Origin: Candidatus Parvarchaeota archaeon UBA446
GTDB taxonomy: Archaea > Nanobdellota > Nanobdellia > Parvarchaeales > Parvarchaeaceae
NCBI GenBank assembly: GCA_002503215.1
Contig: DARG01000041.1
Span: forward strand, 1-53,602
Length of the DNA: 53,602 nucleotides
Reading direction: 5' to 3'
The notes beneath the pieces are model-generated. The model worked only from the letters and a program-made list of their open reading frames with translations, did not search any database and had not been told where the DNA came from. Below are positions 17,596 through 25,553 of this stretch, piece by piece (positions within the stretch are counted from its first letter, which is position 1; every line of letters begins with the position of its first letter). A program made the position numbers and the translations under genes.

Positions 17596-18295
17596 TTGAA
17601 AACCTCCTCTTTAGAGCCTCTTTTTCAAGCTCATAAATCTTCATAGCGCCTTCTTTACCGACCTCGATTACTTTTTTCAATTCATCTCTGCTGACTCTAC
17701 CATCAAGTTGCAGAAGCAGAATTTCATTTTTAGATGGTAGGAAGGCTATTGGAACGTCTGTTGCACCTTCTCCTTCATGAAAATCTTCTTCTTCTTTAGA
17801 AAGATCAAGGCATACATGATCGCCGATTTTACCAGCAGCTACCGCCGCTACAAGATCACGCATAGGTAATCCTGCATCCGCGCATGCCATAGATGCTGCA
17901 GTCAAACTTGCGCATCTGGTGCCAGCGTCTGCCTGAGTAATATAAACTCTTACATTTATCATAGCCCTTGGCATATCTTCTAGAATTATAGCCCGGTTCA
18001 ATGCGTTAGTTATAACCTGACTTATTTCGATGTCTCTTCTATCCATACCCGGTTTAGCTCTATCTGGTACAGAGAAAGGTAACATGTCGTATTTACATAC
18101 TATAACTCCTCTATCAACTTTTTCTATGTGTCTTGGCTTTACTTCTTCAGGGCCATAAACGGCTGCTATGGCTTCCGTATTTCCAATTCTAAATCTAGCA
18201 CTTCCTTTTGCATTAGGGACTACTCCCGTTTCAGCTTCCATTGGCCTTAATTCATTGAATGCTCTCTTATCAAACCTTTCCTCGTACATTTTCAA
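17579..18295 (-). CDS. rrp41: exosome catalytic subunit Rrp41
   Basis: The 238-residue RNase PH-like protein carries ADAGTRCASLTAASMACADAG (phosphate and RNA-binding arginine), which I cite as ADAGTRCASL, and the catalytic block LDLSKEEEDFHEGEG followed by TDVPIA, with the active-site aspartate. It phosphorolytically degrades RNA from the 3' end in the Rrp41-Rrp42 ring. The ATG overlaps rrp4 by 26 bp; GGAGGT lies about 8 nt upstream within rrp4. Length is normal. Confidence 0.94.
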   Translation of the reverse strand: MKMYEERFDKRAFNELRPMEAETGVVPNAKGSARFRIGNTEAIAAVYGPEEVKPRHIEKVDRGVIVCKYDMLPFSVPDRAKPGMDRRDIEISQVITNALNRAIILEDMPRAMINVRVYITQADAGTRCASLTAASMACADAGLPMRDLVAAVAAGKIGDHVCLDLSKEEEDFHEGEGATDVPIAFLPSKNEILLLQLDGRVSRDELKKVIEVGKEGAMKIYELEKEALKRRFSNESKS

Positions 18296-18944
18296 GTAAC
18301 CTCCCGACCTTCTCTGTAAGGTCTGTCTCTACATAGTTTTCATCTATGAATTTTATAGCAGTTGCTGCAGCTAGTCTTCCAGCTTCATCACCATCTATCC
18401 AAATGATTCCATTTTGTCCAACTAATATATCACATTTTGTTTGATCTTTTATCATATTAATCATCGATCCTTCTTTTCCTATTAATCTAGGTAGTTTTAC
18501 TGGGTCTATTTTCATTGTAAGTTTTGGTTCAAGTTTGCCATATCTTGTACCGCGCATAGATATATCTGCGGCATTGTTCGGATAGATCCTAAATACTCTA
18601 GCGTATATTAAATCTCCTATCTCTATGTATCTATCTAGCTCCCCTAGTTCCGCTCTAAAATTTACATCTCTTACATCAAGTCTAGTGTAGAACGGAGCAT
18701 TTATATCCACTACCCAGTATTTTGATGCTATTTCTGTAACTTCACCTATTATGTCATCTCCTTCGCTAGGATAGTAATTTCCAGTTAATGGAGTTACGTC
18801 TATTCTCTTTTCAGACACTTGTGCCATACCAAGAAATTTTGAGTATACTTTATTCTCTTCTTCGTACGTTCCGTTCCCTCCATTTTTTTCATCCGAAAGG
18901 AGTTCTCCAGGGGTTACTATATCAAAGTTTTTTGCATTTATCAT
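18270..18944 (-). CDS. rrp4: exosome RNA-binding cap subunit Rrp4
   Basis: The 224-residue protein has an N-terminal domain, an S1 domain (about 60-135, from GEVTEIASKYWVVDINAPF) and a KH domain with the G-rich loop LIGKEGSMINMI. This order is typical of Rrp4, which caps the exosome ring and feeds RNA to it. Its start overlaps the sbds stop by 4 bp and its end overlaps rrp41. It follows the usual archaeal exosome superoperon order. Confidence 0.94.
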   Translation of the reverse strand: MINAKNFDIVTPGELLSDEKNGGNGTYEEENKVYSKFLGMAQVSEKRIDVTPLTGNYYPSEGDDIIGEVTEIASKYWVVDINAPFYTRLDVRDVNFRAELGELDRYIEIGDLIYARVFRIYPNNAADISMRGTRYGKLEPKLTMKIDPVKLPRLIGKEGSMINMIKDQTKCDILVGQNGIIWIDGDEAGRLAAATAIKFIDENYVETDLTEKVGRLLENVRGKV

Positions 18945-19615
18945 ATCTTTTTTACATTTATATTACCGTGAGTTACACTTTTTATTTTACTCATCAGTTC
19001 ATTTTCATTTCCAGCTTTTACTGAAATATTAACTACAAGCGACTTGTCGCTTCTTGTATTATTCTTTATGTTAGTCAACCTTTTTAAATATAACATTACG
19101 TCATTTGCATACTGGATTGGGATTTCTATAGTGTAATCTAACTCTCCCAATTTTATTGGCAAGATTTTTTTAAGTTTCAAAAGTACTTCATCTAATTGTT
19201 CTTTTTCGGGTTTGTTTATGTCAAAATTATGATGAACGTCTTCCATTGCTAATTCTATTCTCTTTCTAGGTATTGGTAAATTTGTGTTTAGATCTATTGC
19301 CATACCGGCAATTTTATCTATTATTCTATTCTTTAACATCTGAGATTGTTTTTGTTTATAAGCTGTACTCAATTGTATTTCTCCCTCTTTTATGATTTTA
19401 AGTGCTATTGTTCGTATATCATCAGTTCCAAGTTCTCTTCTTAGGTTGCCTGCCACTTCTCCTTTCTTTATATCCTTAAATATTTTATCCACTAATAATG
19501 CAGAATCTATATCAGAACTTTTGCCATTCCGTATATCTATAGCTTTTTCACAATCTACTTCTATCTCATATCTTTTGCCAAGTTTTTCTAATTTGGCAGT
19601 CACTCTATCTACCAT
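18941..19615 (-). CDS. SBDS/SDO1 ribosome maturation protein
   Basis: The 224-residue protein matches archaeal SBDS: an N-terminal FYSH domain beginning DRVTAKLEKLGKRYEIEV with RNGKSSDI and GEVAG, a central helical domain (ALKIIKEGEIQLS), and a C-terminal ferredoxin-like domain (GELDYTIEIPIQYA). SBDS helps release the anti-association factor aIF6 from the large subunit. It lies between psmA (4 bp away) and rrp4 (4-bp overlap), as in other archaea. Confidence 0.94.
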   Translation of the reverse strand: MVDRVTAKLEKLGKRYEIEVDCEKAIDIRNGKSSDIDSALLVDKIFKDIKKGEVAGNLRRELGTDDIRTIALKIIKEGEIQLSTAYKQKQSQMLKNRIIDKIAGMAIDLNTNLPIPRKRIELAMEDVHHNFDINKPEKEQLDEVLLKLKKILPIKLGELDYTIEIPIQYANDVMLYLKRLTNIKNNTRSDKSLVVNISVKAGNENELMSKIKSVTHGNINVKKI

Positions 19616-19619
19616 AATT

Positions 19620-20330
19620 TTATTTTATATATTTTGTTATCTCTTCCTTACTTAATTTGTGAAAGCCATCTTTGTCTATTACTGCTACTTCAAATCTTTC
19701 CGGAGAGCTTTTTCCCTCATCAGATTTTATCGTTTTCATGCCAAGGTTTATTAAATCCTCAGACGTCATATCCTGTTTGTATTCTTTTTCAAGATTTTTG
19801 TTTATAGCCTCTGAATTTCCACCTATAGCTATAGCCTTGTATTGGAAGAACGTTCCACTAGGGTCTAACATGTAAATGTATGATTTACCCGCTTTAACGC
19901 CACCGAATAAGATACTTACTCCAAATGGTCTAGCACCGCCATACTGCGTAAGTGCCTGCATTTCAGCGCTTATTCCCTTTACTATAAGTAAAACATCTGC
20001 CGGTTGATTATAGGTCATCTTATACTCTTGTGCGTTATTCTGGGCTTTATCTATAAGCATTCTTCCATCAGCTATCATACCAGATATAGCCGCTCCTATG
20101 TGTAAATCTATCTGAAATACTTTTTCTATACTCTCAGGTATTACAAGTTTTTCGAGTTCATGTGCTTTTCTATCTGCAACAAATACTACGCAATCTTTTC
20201 CTGTTAATCCAACAGCAGCAAATCCTTGTGAAACTGTCCTTTTTGCGTATTCTACTTGTAATATTCTTCCATCGGGATTAAAAAGCGTAATAGCTCTATC
20301 GTATCCCATCAAATCTCCTGGTGGTTCCAT
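19620..20330 (-). CDS. psmA: 20S proteasome alpha subunit
   Basis: The 236-residue protein shows the alpha-subunit hallmark GYDRAITLFNPDGRILQVEYA, the N-terminal helix H0 that sits on the proteasome rim, and no N-terminal threonine. ATG 20330 is preceded by a near-perfect SD, AGGAGGT, 5 nt upstream that overlaps the stop of rnp2. A second Met lies at residue 8. The rings of seven alpha subunits gate entry to the proteolytic chamber. The beta subunit is not in this window. Confidence 0.96.
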   Translation of the reverse strand: MEPPGDLMGYDRAITLFNPDGRILQVEYAKRTVSQGFAAVGLTGKDCVVFVADRKAHELEKLVIPESIEKVFQIDLHIGAAISGMIADGRMLIDKAQNNAQEYKMTYNQPADVLLIVKGISAEMQALTQYGGARPFGVSILFGGVKAGKSYIYMLDPSGTFFQYKAIAIGGNSEAINKNLEKEYKQDMTSEDLINLGMKTIKSDEGKSSPERFEVAVIDKDGFHKLSKEEITKYIK

Positions 20331-20340
20331 TTTTTACCTC

Positions 20341-20649
20341 CTAAAATTTAAAAGCGTTTATCTTTTTTATATTTCCGCTATTCATTATTGTAAGCAACTT
20401 TGCTTTATAAAACTTACTAATTAAAGATAAGGCGAATATTACTCTATATTTATATTCATTGTTGACAGCTAAAATAATATACGTCTTTTCGCCTTTTTTT
20501 ATAATTTTGTCCTTTATAATACGCGTATTTGAACGTATAGCAAGCAAAGGCTCAATTTTATTTATTACCGAAAATATAATCTTTTCGGGATTATCCTCTT
20601 CTAAAGAACCGTCTAATTCCAATAAAAAATATCTTTTCTTATATCGCAT
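20341..20649 (-). CDS. rnp2: ribonuclease P protein component 2 (Pop5 homologue)
   Basis: The 102-residue protein starts MRYKKRYFLLELDG, the usual opening of archaeal Pop5/Rnp2, and continues with an alpha/beta RNP-like pattern (VINKIEPLLAI, TYIILAVNNEYKYRVIFALSLI). It is a protein subunit of RNase P, which matures tRNA 5' ends. ATG 20649 follows GGGTGA, which is both an SD-like site and the stop of the upstream gene; a TTG at 20667 is a less likely start. The position directly before psmA is the standard exosome-superoperon place for rnp2. Confidence 0.85.
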   Translation of the reverse strand: MRYKKRYFLLELDGSLEEDNPEKIIFSVINKIEPLLAIRSNTRIIKDKIIKKGEKTYIILAVNNEYKYRVIFALSLISKFYKAKLLTIMNSGNIKKINAFKF

Positions 20650-20653
20650 TCGT

Positions 20654-20866
20654 TCACCCTTTATCAAATACTCTTATCATGTAAACGACTAAAAATGAAA
20701 CTAATACTCCTAAAAAAGTAAGTATTGGTATACCAACTATTACACCGAATAAACTGTCTATCCAACTGTATAAAAGAGAAACCAAACCTATAAATAATAC
20801 TATCCCAATTATAACCTCTTCGATTATTTTTTCCCAGTTCTGTTTCTTTATTTCTTTATATTCCAC
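20654..20866 (-). CDS. small membrane protein, two helices, at head of the exosome operon
   Basis: The 70-residue protein has a charged N-terminus (MEYKEIKKQNWEKIIEE) and two hydrophobic helices at about 19-36 and 40-65. It ends only 4 nt before the rnp2 ATG, so it appears to be the first gene of the exosome/proteasome operon. Start is GTG 20866, about 30 nt after a TATA box. I do not recognise a family. A membrane protein in this operon is unexpected. Confidence 0.7.
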   Translation of the reverse strand: MEYKEIKKQNWEKIIEEVIIGIVLFIGLVSLLYSWIDSLFGVIVGIPILTFLGVLVSFLVVYMIRVFDKG

Positions 20867-20890
20867 TATCCTATTTTATCTGAATTCATC

Positions 20891-20900
20891 TATATATATT
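20891..20900 (-). promoter_or_regulatory. TATA box for the exosome/proteasome operon
   Basis: On the minus strand AATATATATA is centred about 30 nt before GTG 20866, giving a very short or absent leader. No other promoter-like gap is seen until srp54, since all genes between abut or overlap. Confidence 0.55.
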
Positions 20901-20901
20901 T

Positions 20902-20921
20902 TGCTTAAATCTTGTTAAGCA
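20902..20921. repeat. inverted repeat upstream of the exosome-operon TATA box
   Basis: TGCTTAA and TTAAGCA are perfect 7-bp arms with a 6-nt spacer. The pair sits directly upstream of the TATA box, where an activator site would lie, and about 25 bp past the aldehyde dehydrogenase stop. Confidence 0.6.
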
Positions 20922-20947
20922 TACTTTTGATTTATAGATTATATTTA

Positions 20948-22471
20948 TTAATCTTTAAATTGTCCGCTATAAGGTTTTCCTAAATCTTTTGCACCGAGAT
21001 TAAATACCATGGTTTTTATATTTGTCATTTCTTCTATGCTGTATCCAACACCTTCTTTGCCAGCACCAGAGTCCTTTACTCCTCCGAATGGGAAATAAGC
21101 AGTACCATGAGAAGGTGCGCTATTCAATGTGATATTCCCAACTTGTAGGGCTTTCATTATTTTCCACGCTCTATAAAAATCATTTGTGAATACTGCCGAA
21201 TCCAAGCCGTAATTTGATTTATTTGCTATTAGTATAGCTTCATCTTCATCTTTTACTTTTATTAGTGTTATCACAGGGCCAAAAGTTTCTTCATTAGCTA
21301 TTTGTGCTGACAATGGAACATCTTCTAAAATAGTAGGTTCATAATACGAATTGTTGAATTTTCCCCCTTTTACAAGCTTTGCACCATTATTAACGGCATC
21401 TTTAACCATAGAATCTATTCTTTCGGCTGCTTTTTTGTTGATTACTGGTCCCATATTTATATCATTGTTTTTTAAAGGGTTGTCAAATTTGTAGTCATTT
21501 AAATGTTCTTCTATCTTTTTATAGAATTTTTCAGCTATGTTTTCAACTACAAGAACCCTGCTAACAGCGTCGCATCTTTGTCCAGCAAGCTCAAGCGATC
21601 CTTTTACACATTCTTTTGCTGCTAGGTCTAAATCAGAATCATCTAATACTATCGCTGTACCTTTTCCTCCAAGTTCTAAGTGTATCTTTTTAAGGCCAGC
21701 AACTTCCGCAATATGTTTTCCTACCGATGTGCTGCCGGTAAAACTTATCATGTTTATATTTTTATTTTCTATAAGATAATCACCCGCTATACTACCACTG
21801 CCAGTAATTACCTGTAAAGTACCTGATGGTACACCGCATTTTCTGAATATCTCAGCGCACATGAGCATAGCTATAGGGTCAGAACTCGGCGGTTTCATTA
21901 TCACAGAATTTCCAGATAGTAACGCTGGCATTATCTTCGCTATGGAAGTATAAACTGGATAATTAAATGGAGATATCCCAAGCACTACTCCAAGTGGTTC
22001 ACGTATTACAAGTGCAATTTTTTTAGTAGTGTCACTGGACCAGTCTCCTGGTATATACTCTCCCATTATCTTTCTAGAGTCTTCCATACTTAATCTTAAT
22101 CTTTCAATGGCTGCATTTATTTCTCCATTTGCGGAGCCATACGCTTTGCCAGATTCCATCATGAGGGCTTTAACTATCTCTTCTTTGTGTGCTTCTATCT
22201 CTTTTCTTATTTTATTTATAAGCTCAAGCCGATCTATTGCAGCCATACCTCTTATTTTATCTTTATTATCATTTGCAGACTTTACCGCAAGGTCCAAATC
22301 TTCCTTGCTAACAGAACCTATTTCTGCTATTTTGCTTTCGTCGACGCTGCTTACTAGGTCAAATGTATCTTTAGTTTTTACCCATTTTCCATCAATCAGT
22401 ACCTTGAATCTAGGATATTCTCCGTTATCATATATATTAGAAAAATACTCGCTTAATTTTAATTTTTCCAT
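20948..22471 (-). CDS. aldehyde dehydrogenase, GapN-like (non-phosphorylating GAPDH candidate)
   Basis: This 507-residue NAD(P)-dependent dehydrogenase has the full aldehyde dehydrogenase set: N170 in SPFNYP, KPPSSDP for cofactor binding, FTGSTSVGK, E266 in LELGGKG, and catalytic C300 in AGQRCDAV. The RCDAV sequence and the HGTAYFPFGGVKDSG segment resemble GapN, which oxidises glyceraldehyde-3-phosphate straight to 3-phosphoglycerate, as in archaeal glycolysis. Other aldehydes are possible. It is cytosolic. GGTGG just before the ATG could act as an SD. Confidence 0.82.
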   Translation of the reverse strand: MEKLKLSEYFSNIYDNGEYPRFKVLIDGKWVKTKDTFDLVSSVDESKIAEIGSVSKEDLDLAVKSANDNKDKIRGMAAIDRLELINKIRKEIEAHKEEIVKALMMESGKAYGSANGEINAAIERLRLSMEDSRKIMGEYIPGDWSSDTTKKIALVIREPLGVVLGISPFNYPVYTSIAKIMPALLSGNSVIMKPPSSDPIAMLMCAEIFRKCGVPSGTLQVITGSGSIAGDYLIENKNINMISFTGSTSVGKHIAEVAGLKKIHLELGGKGTAIVLDDSDLDLAAKECVKGSLELAGQRCDAVSRVLVVENIAEKFYKKIEEHLNDYKFDNPLKNNDINMGPVINKKAAERIDSMVKDAVNNGAKLVKGGKFNNSYYEPTILEDVPLSAQIANEETFGPVITLIKVKDEDEAILIANKSNYGLDSAVFTNDFYRAWKIMKALQVGNITLNSAPSHGTAYFPFGGVKDSGAGKEGVGYSIEEMTNIKTMVFNLGAKDLGKPYSGQFKD

Positions 22472-22630
22472 AGTCCACCTTTCATATTAAGTGATTTCAA
22501 GTATAAACGCTTTTTGATTGAAATGTTTTTTGCATAATATCCACAACCGTACTGCAGTGATTCACGAAATGAAGTTTACTAGTATTAATTCTGACAGTGC
22601 TAAAACAATATATAATACAGAGATGCATTT

Positions 22631-23431
22631 ATGCGAAAAACAAATGAGTTGCTGGATTTATCAGGAAAAACAGCTGTTGTTACTGGAGGAGGAGTAGGGA
22701 TAGGTTACGGCATATCTTATCGGCTTGCGGAGGCCGGTGCAAATGTGGTAATAGCGGAGAGGAATGAAAACGGTTCAAAGGCGGCAGAAAAGCTTGCAGC
22801 ACTTGGTTTTGCTGTAAAGTTCGTAAAAACGGATGTTTCCGTTGAGGCAGACGTAAAGAACCTTATGGGGCAGACTGTAAAGTTATACGGTAGTATAGAT
22901 ATACTTATAAATAATGCAGGGATATATCCGACAATACCCGTTATGCAGATGACTCTGTCGGATTTTGACAATGTTCTAAACGTTAATCTTAAAGGGGCCT
23001 TTCTTTGCACCAAATATGCCAGTGAGGTAATGATAGCAAGAAAAACCGGTGGGAAGATCATAAACATAACTTCTATAGATGCATTGCACCCTTCATCGAT
23101 AGGATTAGCGCACTACGATGCATCGAAGCATGGATTATGGGGTTTCACAAAGAATTCCGCATTGGAACTAGCCCCTTATAACATTTGTGTAAATGCGATA
23201 GCTCCTGGCGGAGTACTTACACCAGGAGTAGAGCACATGCAAAGAAGCACTCCTTCTCTGGCAGAGATGGATCCAAAGAAAATACTGGACGCGATGATTA
23301 ATAAGATACCTATGAAGAGACTGGGGGACCCGGATGATATAGGTAAAGTTGCGTTATTCTTGGCATCGGACATGTCTTCTTACATGACAGGTTCTCAGAT
23401 AGTGGTTGACGGCGGCGTTCTTCTTGCCTAG
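22631..23431 (+). CDS. short-chain dehydrogenase/reductase
   Basis: The 266-residue protein is a classical SDR with cofactor loop TGGGVGIG (18-25), NNAG (94-97), and catalytic S148, Y162 and K166 in YDASK. The ending YMTGSQIVVDGG is typical of the family. D/E at the end of strand 2 (IAERNE) hints at NAD rather than NADP, but this is weak. It resembles sugar dehydrogenases and 3-oxoacyl reductases equally. A TATA-like AATATATAATA lies about 20 nt upstream. The gene is clearly richer in GC than its neighbours, which suggests recent gain. Confidence 0.82.
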   Translation: MRKTNELLDLSGKTAVVTGGGVGIGYGISYRLAEAGANVVIAERNENGSKAAEKLAALGFAVKFVKTDVSVEADVKNLMGQTVKLYGSIDILINNAGIYPTIPVMQMTLSDFDNVLNVNLKGAFLCTKYASEVMIARKTGGKIINITSIDALHPSSIGLAHYDASKHGLWGFTKNSALELAPYNICVNAIAPGGVLTPGVEHMQRSTPSLAEMDPKKILDAMINKIPMKRLGDPDDIGKVALFLASDMSSYMTGSQIVVDGGVLLA

Positions 23432-23467
23432 GTCAGATACAAAAATTCGCCAATCTTCAGGAATGAA

Positions 23468-23542
23468 TGGGGCAGCTGGGATTTGAACCCAGGACCACCA
23501 GCGCCCTAGGCTGGTGTCATAACCAAGCTAGACCACTGCCCC
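23468..23542 (-). tRNA. tRNA-Pro (anticodon AGG as read)
   Basis: The minus strand gives a full cloverleaf. The acceptor is GGGGCAG/CTGCCCC, the D-arm starts GTCT, the anticodon stem is CCAGC/GCTGG around loop CTAGGGC, the variable loop is short, and the T-arm is CTGGG/CCCAG. Discriminator A, G35-G36 and a G1-C72 pair fit proline. Reading the 7-base loop places A at position 34 (anticodon AGG), which is very rare in archaea, where GGG is expected. A leucine (TAG) reading would need a shifted loop and a long variable arm, which is absent. Confidence 0.85.
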
Positions 23543-23593
23543 TATGGTGCTTGATATATTTTTCACAAATTTATTATTTTTTATGAAAATTAT

Positions 23594-23667
23594 TGCCCCT
23601 GCTGGAATTTGAATCCAGATATCAGGCTCCGCAGGCCTGCGTTCTGTCCAAGTTAGACTACAGGAGC
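23594..23667 (-). tRNA. tRNA-Arg (anticodon GCG)
   Basis: The minus strand gives acceptor GCTCCTG/CAGGGGC, anticodon stem CAGGC/GCCTG with loop CTGCGGA (GCG at 34-36), and a T-loop of TTCAAAT. The D-stem has one C-A mismatch and one wobble, so it is weak. Discriminator A and no CCA. It lies 51 bp from tRNA-Pro on the same strand. Confidence 0.88.
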
Positions 23668-23824
23668 ATAAATAAGATATTGAATTGTTTCCTTATAAAT
23701 AAAGTTTAATTATAAAATGTATTAATTTATTTATATAATGTAAATAATCTTATATTACAAATTTGATTAATTTTTTATTTTGTTTATATTTACTATATCT
23801 TTTGAGGTAGTGTAAAAAATATTA

Positions 23825-24349
23825 TTAGCCTATATAATGTTCATTCTCTTTTTTGTTGTTTCTTTCCGTTGATTTTTCCTGGTTTTTATTTTTAGCCTCT
23901 CCTAAATTTTTTAGGGCCCCCTCTATTATATCATAGGTTTTTTTCTTTATTTCTATTAGATCCTCAAATATCTTATTATGTATTTTTATAAGGTCATCTG
24001 TGCTATAATTCTGAATCGAAAATAGTATACTTAAAGTGTAAATTGAGCTTTCGGTGCACTCATCTATTAAATTTGAGAAGTCATCACTTTTTTTACTGCT
24101 GCTTATATATTTATTTATAACTATATCATCTTCCGAAGATGGGTTTGAATATATTGAGAAAAGTTTGTTTTTTATTGTATTAAAATCGGAGTAATCCTCC
24201 CCTATTAGCCAGTTCATGAATATTTTATCATTTGCGAAGTGTTGATCCGTATATGAAGGTGAAAGCCTGCCGGCATTTAATTTTTCGGTATTTAAGCCCC
24301 TTTCTTTAAGCAAATTCAAGTAATAATCTTCGTCTTTATTTTCGGTCAT
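23825..24349 (-). CDS. hypothetical acidic, helical protein
   Basis: The 174-residue protein is soluble, acidic and mostly helical by composition. It has a serine/aspartate-rich middle (SSSKKSDDFSNLIDE) and a charged, asparagine/lysine-rich tail (KNKNQEKSTERNNKKENE). No motif is recognised. It is transcribed away from the chaperone genes, and an AT-rich gap of about 250 bp separates it from them. The start ATG has AT-rich sequence upstream but no clear SD. Confidence 0.6.
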   Translation of the reverse strand: MTENKDEDYYLNLLKERGLNTEKLNAGRLSPSYTDQHFANDKIFMNWLIGEDYSDFNTIKNKLFSIYSNPSSEDDIVINKYISSSKKSDDFSNLIDECTESSIYTLSILFSIQNYSTDDLIKIHNKIFEDLIEIKKKTYDIIEGALKNLGEAKNKNQEKSTERNNKKENEHYIG

Positions 24350-24573
24350 AAAATATTTTAATGAATTCGTGTTAATAAATACTTTATTTTGATTTTTATA
24401 TTATTCTGCTGAGATTCTGACTGACATTTTTAAATTAATTTGTTTACGGTTAAAATAAACCAACGAAATTACCTTAGCTGCAAAAATAGTTGCTTCTATA
24501 TACTTATTATCAATATTTAGTAGATAGCATTTTATTAATATTAGTTCCTTTTTATGTTAGATAAAAGCAAAAG

Positions 24574-24582
24574 TTTTAAATA
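24574..24582 (+). promoter_or_regulatory. TATA box of the SecB-like gene / chaperone cluster
   Basis: TTTTAAATA is centred 26 nt before ATG 24604, a leaderless arrangement. A second TATA-like stretch (AGTTTATAAAAAT at 25056-25068) precedes grpE, so grpE-dnaK may have its own promoter. Confidence 0.6.
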
Positions 24583-24603
24583 CTAAAACTCTTATAGAAG
24601 TCT

Positions 24604-25044
24604 ATGATAGTAAATTACTTAATAACAAAAGTCGATGCAAAAAGAGAGGATAATATACCTCCCGAAACTCAGATGGGTATATCTAATAATATAACCGTCT
24701 TAGATGTGGAAAAAGACGATAAATTCAAAGTTCTAAAGTTTCAATTTAGATTCGATGCGAAATTTAATGGGAATTCTTCGGATGAGTTAGGCCATATAGT
24801 CATAGAAGGATTTATAGTACATACATCAAATGATATAGACAAAATATACAACAAATGGCAAGAAGAAAAGGTTTTGGATGATTCCATAACAGAAGAAATA
24901 CTTCAAACGAGTCTTAATATAAGTATAATTGAGGCTATGTCCTTAGCTAAGATGTTGCAGCTACCTTCTATTTTGCCTCTTCCAAAGGTATCAACCGAGC
25001 ACAAAGAAGAAAAGAAGGAAAAAGATAAAAAAACTAAGAATTAA
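24604..25044 (+). CDS. SecB-like fold protein, putative archaeal chaperone
   Basis: The 146-residue protein has alternating strands (ITVLDVEKDDKFKVLKFQF, then IVIEGFIVHT), a W-containing helix (YNKWQEEKVL), and a helix ending LAKMLQLPSILPLPKV. This last element and the general order resemble the archaeal SecB-like proteins of the MJ0357 type. The tail is lysine/glutamate-rich. It lies directly upstream of grpE-dnaK-dnaJ, which supports a chaperone role. Assignment is by pattern only, and it could instead be an unrelated beta-barrel protein. Confidence 0.42.
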   Translation: MIVNYLITKVDAKREDNIPPETQMGISNNITVLDVEKDDKFKVLKFQFRFDAKFNGNSSDELGHIVIEGFIVHTSNDIDKIYNKWQEEKVLDDSITEEILQTSLNISIIEAMSLAKMLQLPSILPLPKVSTEHKEEKKEKDKKTKN

Positions 25045-25091
25045 AAAACATAAATAGTTTATAAAAATAAACCCAATGTCATACTTATTTT

Positions 25092-25553
25092 ATGGAAGAT
25101 GAAGATATAAAGGAAAATAAAAACGTAACAGATGAAAAAGTCGAAAACAAAAGTGATGAAAATGAAGACTATAAATCAAAATATTTATATCTTTTAGCAG
25201 AGGTGGATAACTACAAGAAAAGCAAGGATAAGGAAATTATTGAGTATATAAAGTATTCAAATGAAAAGATTATATTGGATATCTTAAAGGTTTTGGATGA
25301 TTTTGACAGTGTTTTAAAACAGGGAGAGGATAAAAAGGTAGAAGCGCTGTATAAGGCCTTATTTTCGATTCTCGCAAGGTATGGCCTTGAAAAAATGGAT
25401 GTAAGGGGGGAGGAGTTTTCTTCCGATATAGCAGAAGCTGTAGCCACAGAGGAAAACAGCGAAAAAAAAGATAAGATAATTGAGGAGGTGCAAAAAGGTT
25501 ATAAACTTAACGGGAAAATAATAAGATATCCCAAAGTTAAAATAGGTATATGA
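25092..25553 (+). CDS. grpE: nucleotide exchange factor GrpE
   Basis: The 153-residue protein has an acidic N-terminus, a long coiled-coil helix with [15 protein letters not shown] (the conserved AE..N..KR element), a head domain with FDSVLKQ, and the closing [17 protein letters not shown] typical of GrpE. It drives ADP release from DnaK. Its stop overlaps the dnaK ATG by 4 bp. It is slightly shorter than bacterial GrpE. Confidence 0.93.
   Translation: MEDEDIKENKNVTDEKVENKSDENEDYKSKYLYLLAEVDNYKKSKDKEIIEYIKYSNEKIILDILKVLDDFDSVLKQGEDKKVEALYKALFSILARYGLEKMDVRGEEFSSDIAEAVATEENSEKKDKIIEEVQKGYKLNGKIIRYPKVKIGI

Noticed and set aside
20902-20921. Reading the inverted repeat as a hairpin terminator of the aldehyde dehydrogenase gene
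   Set aside because: No T-run follows on the minus strand, and archaeal terminators seldom need hairpins; the position next to the TATA box favours a regulatory site.
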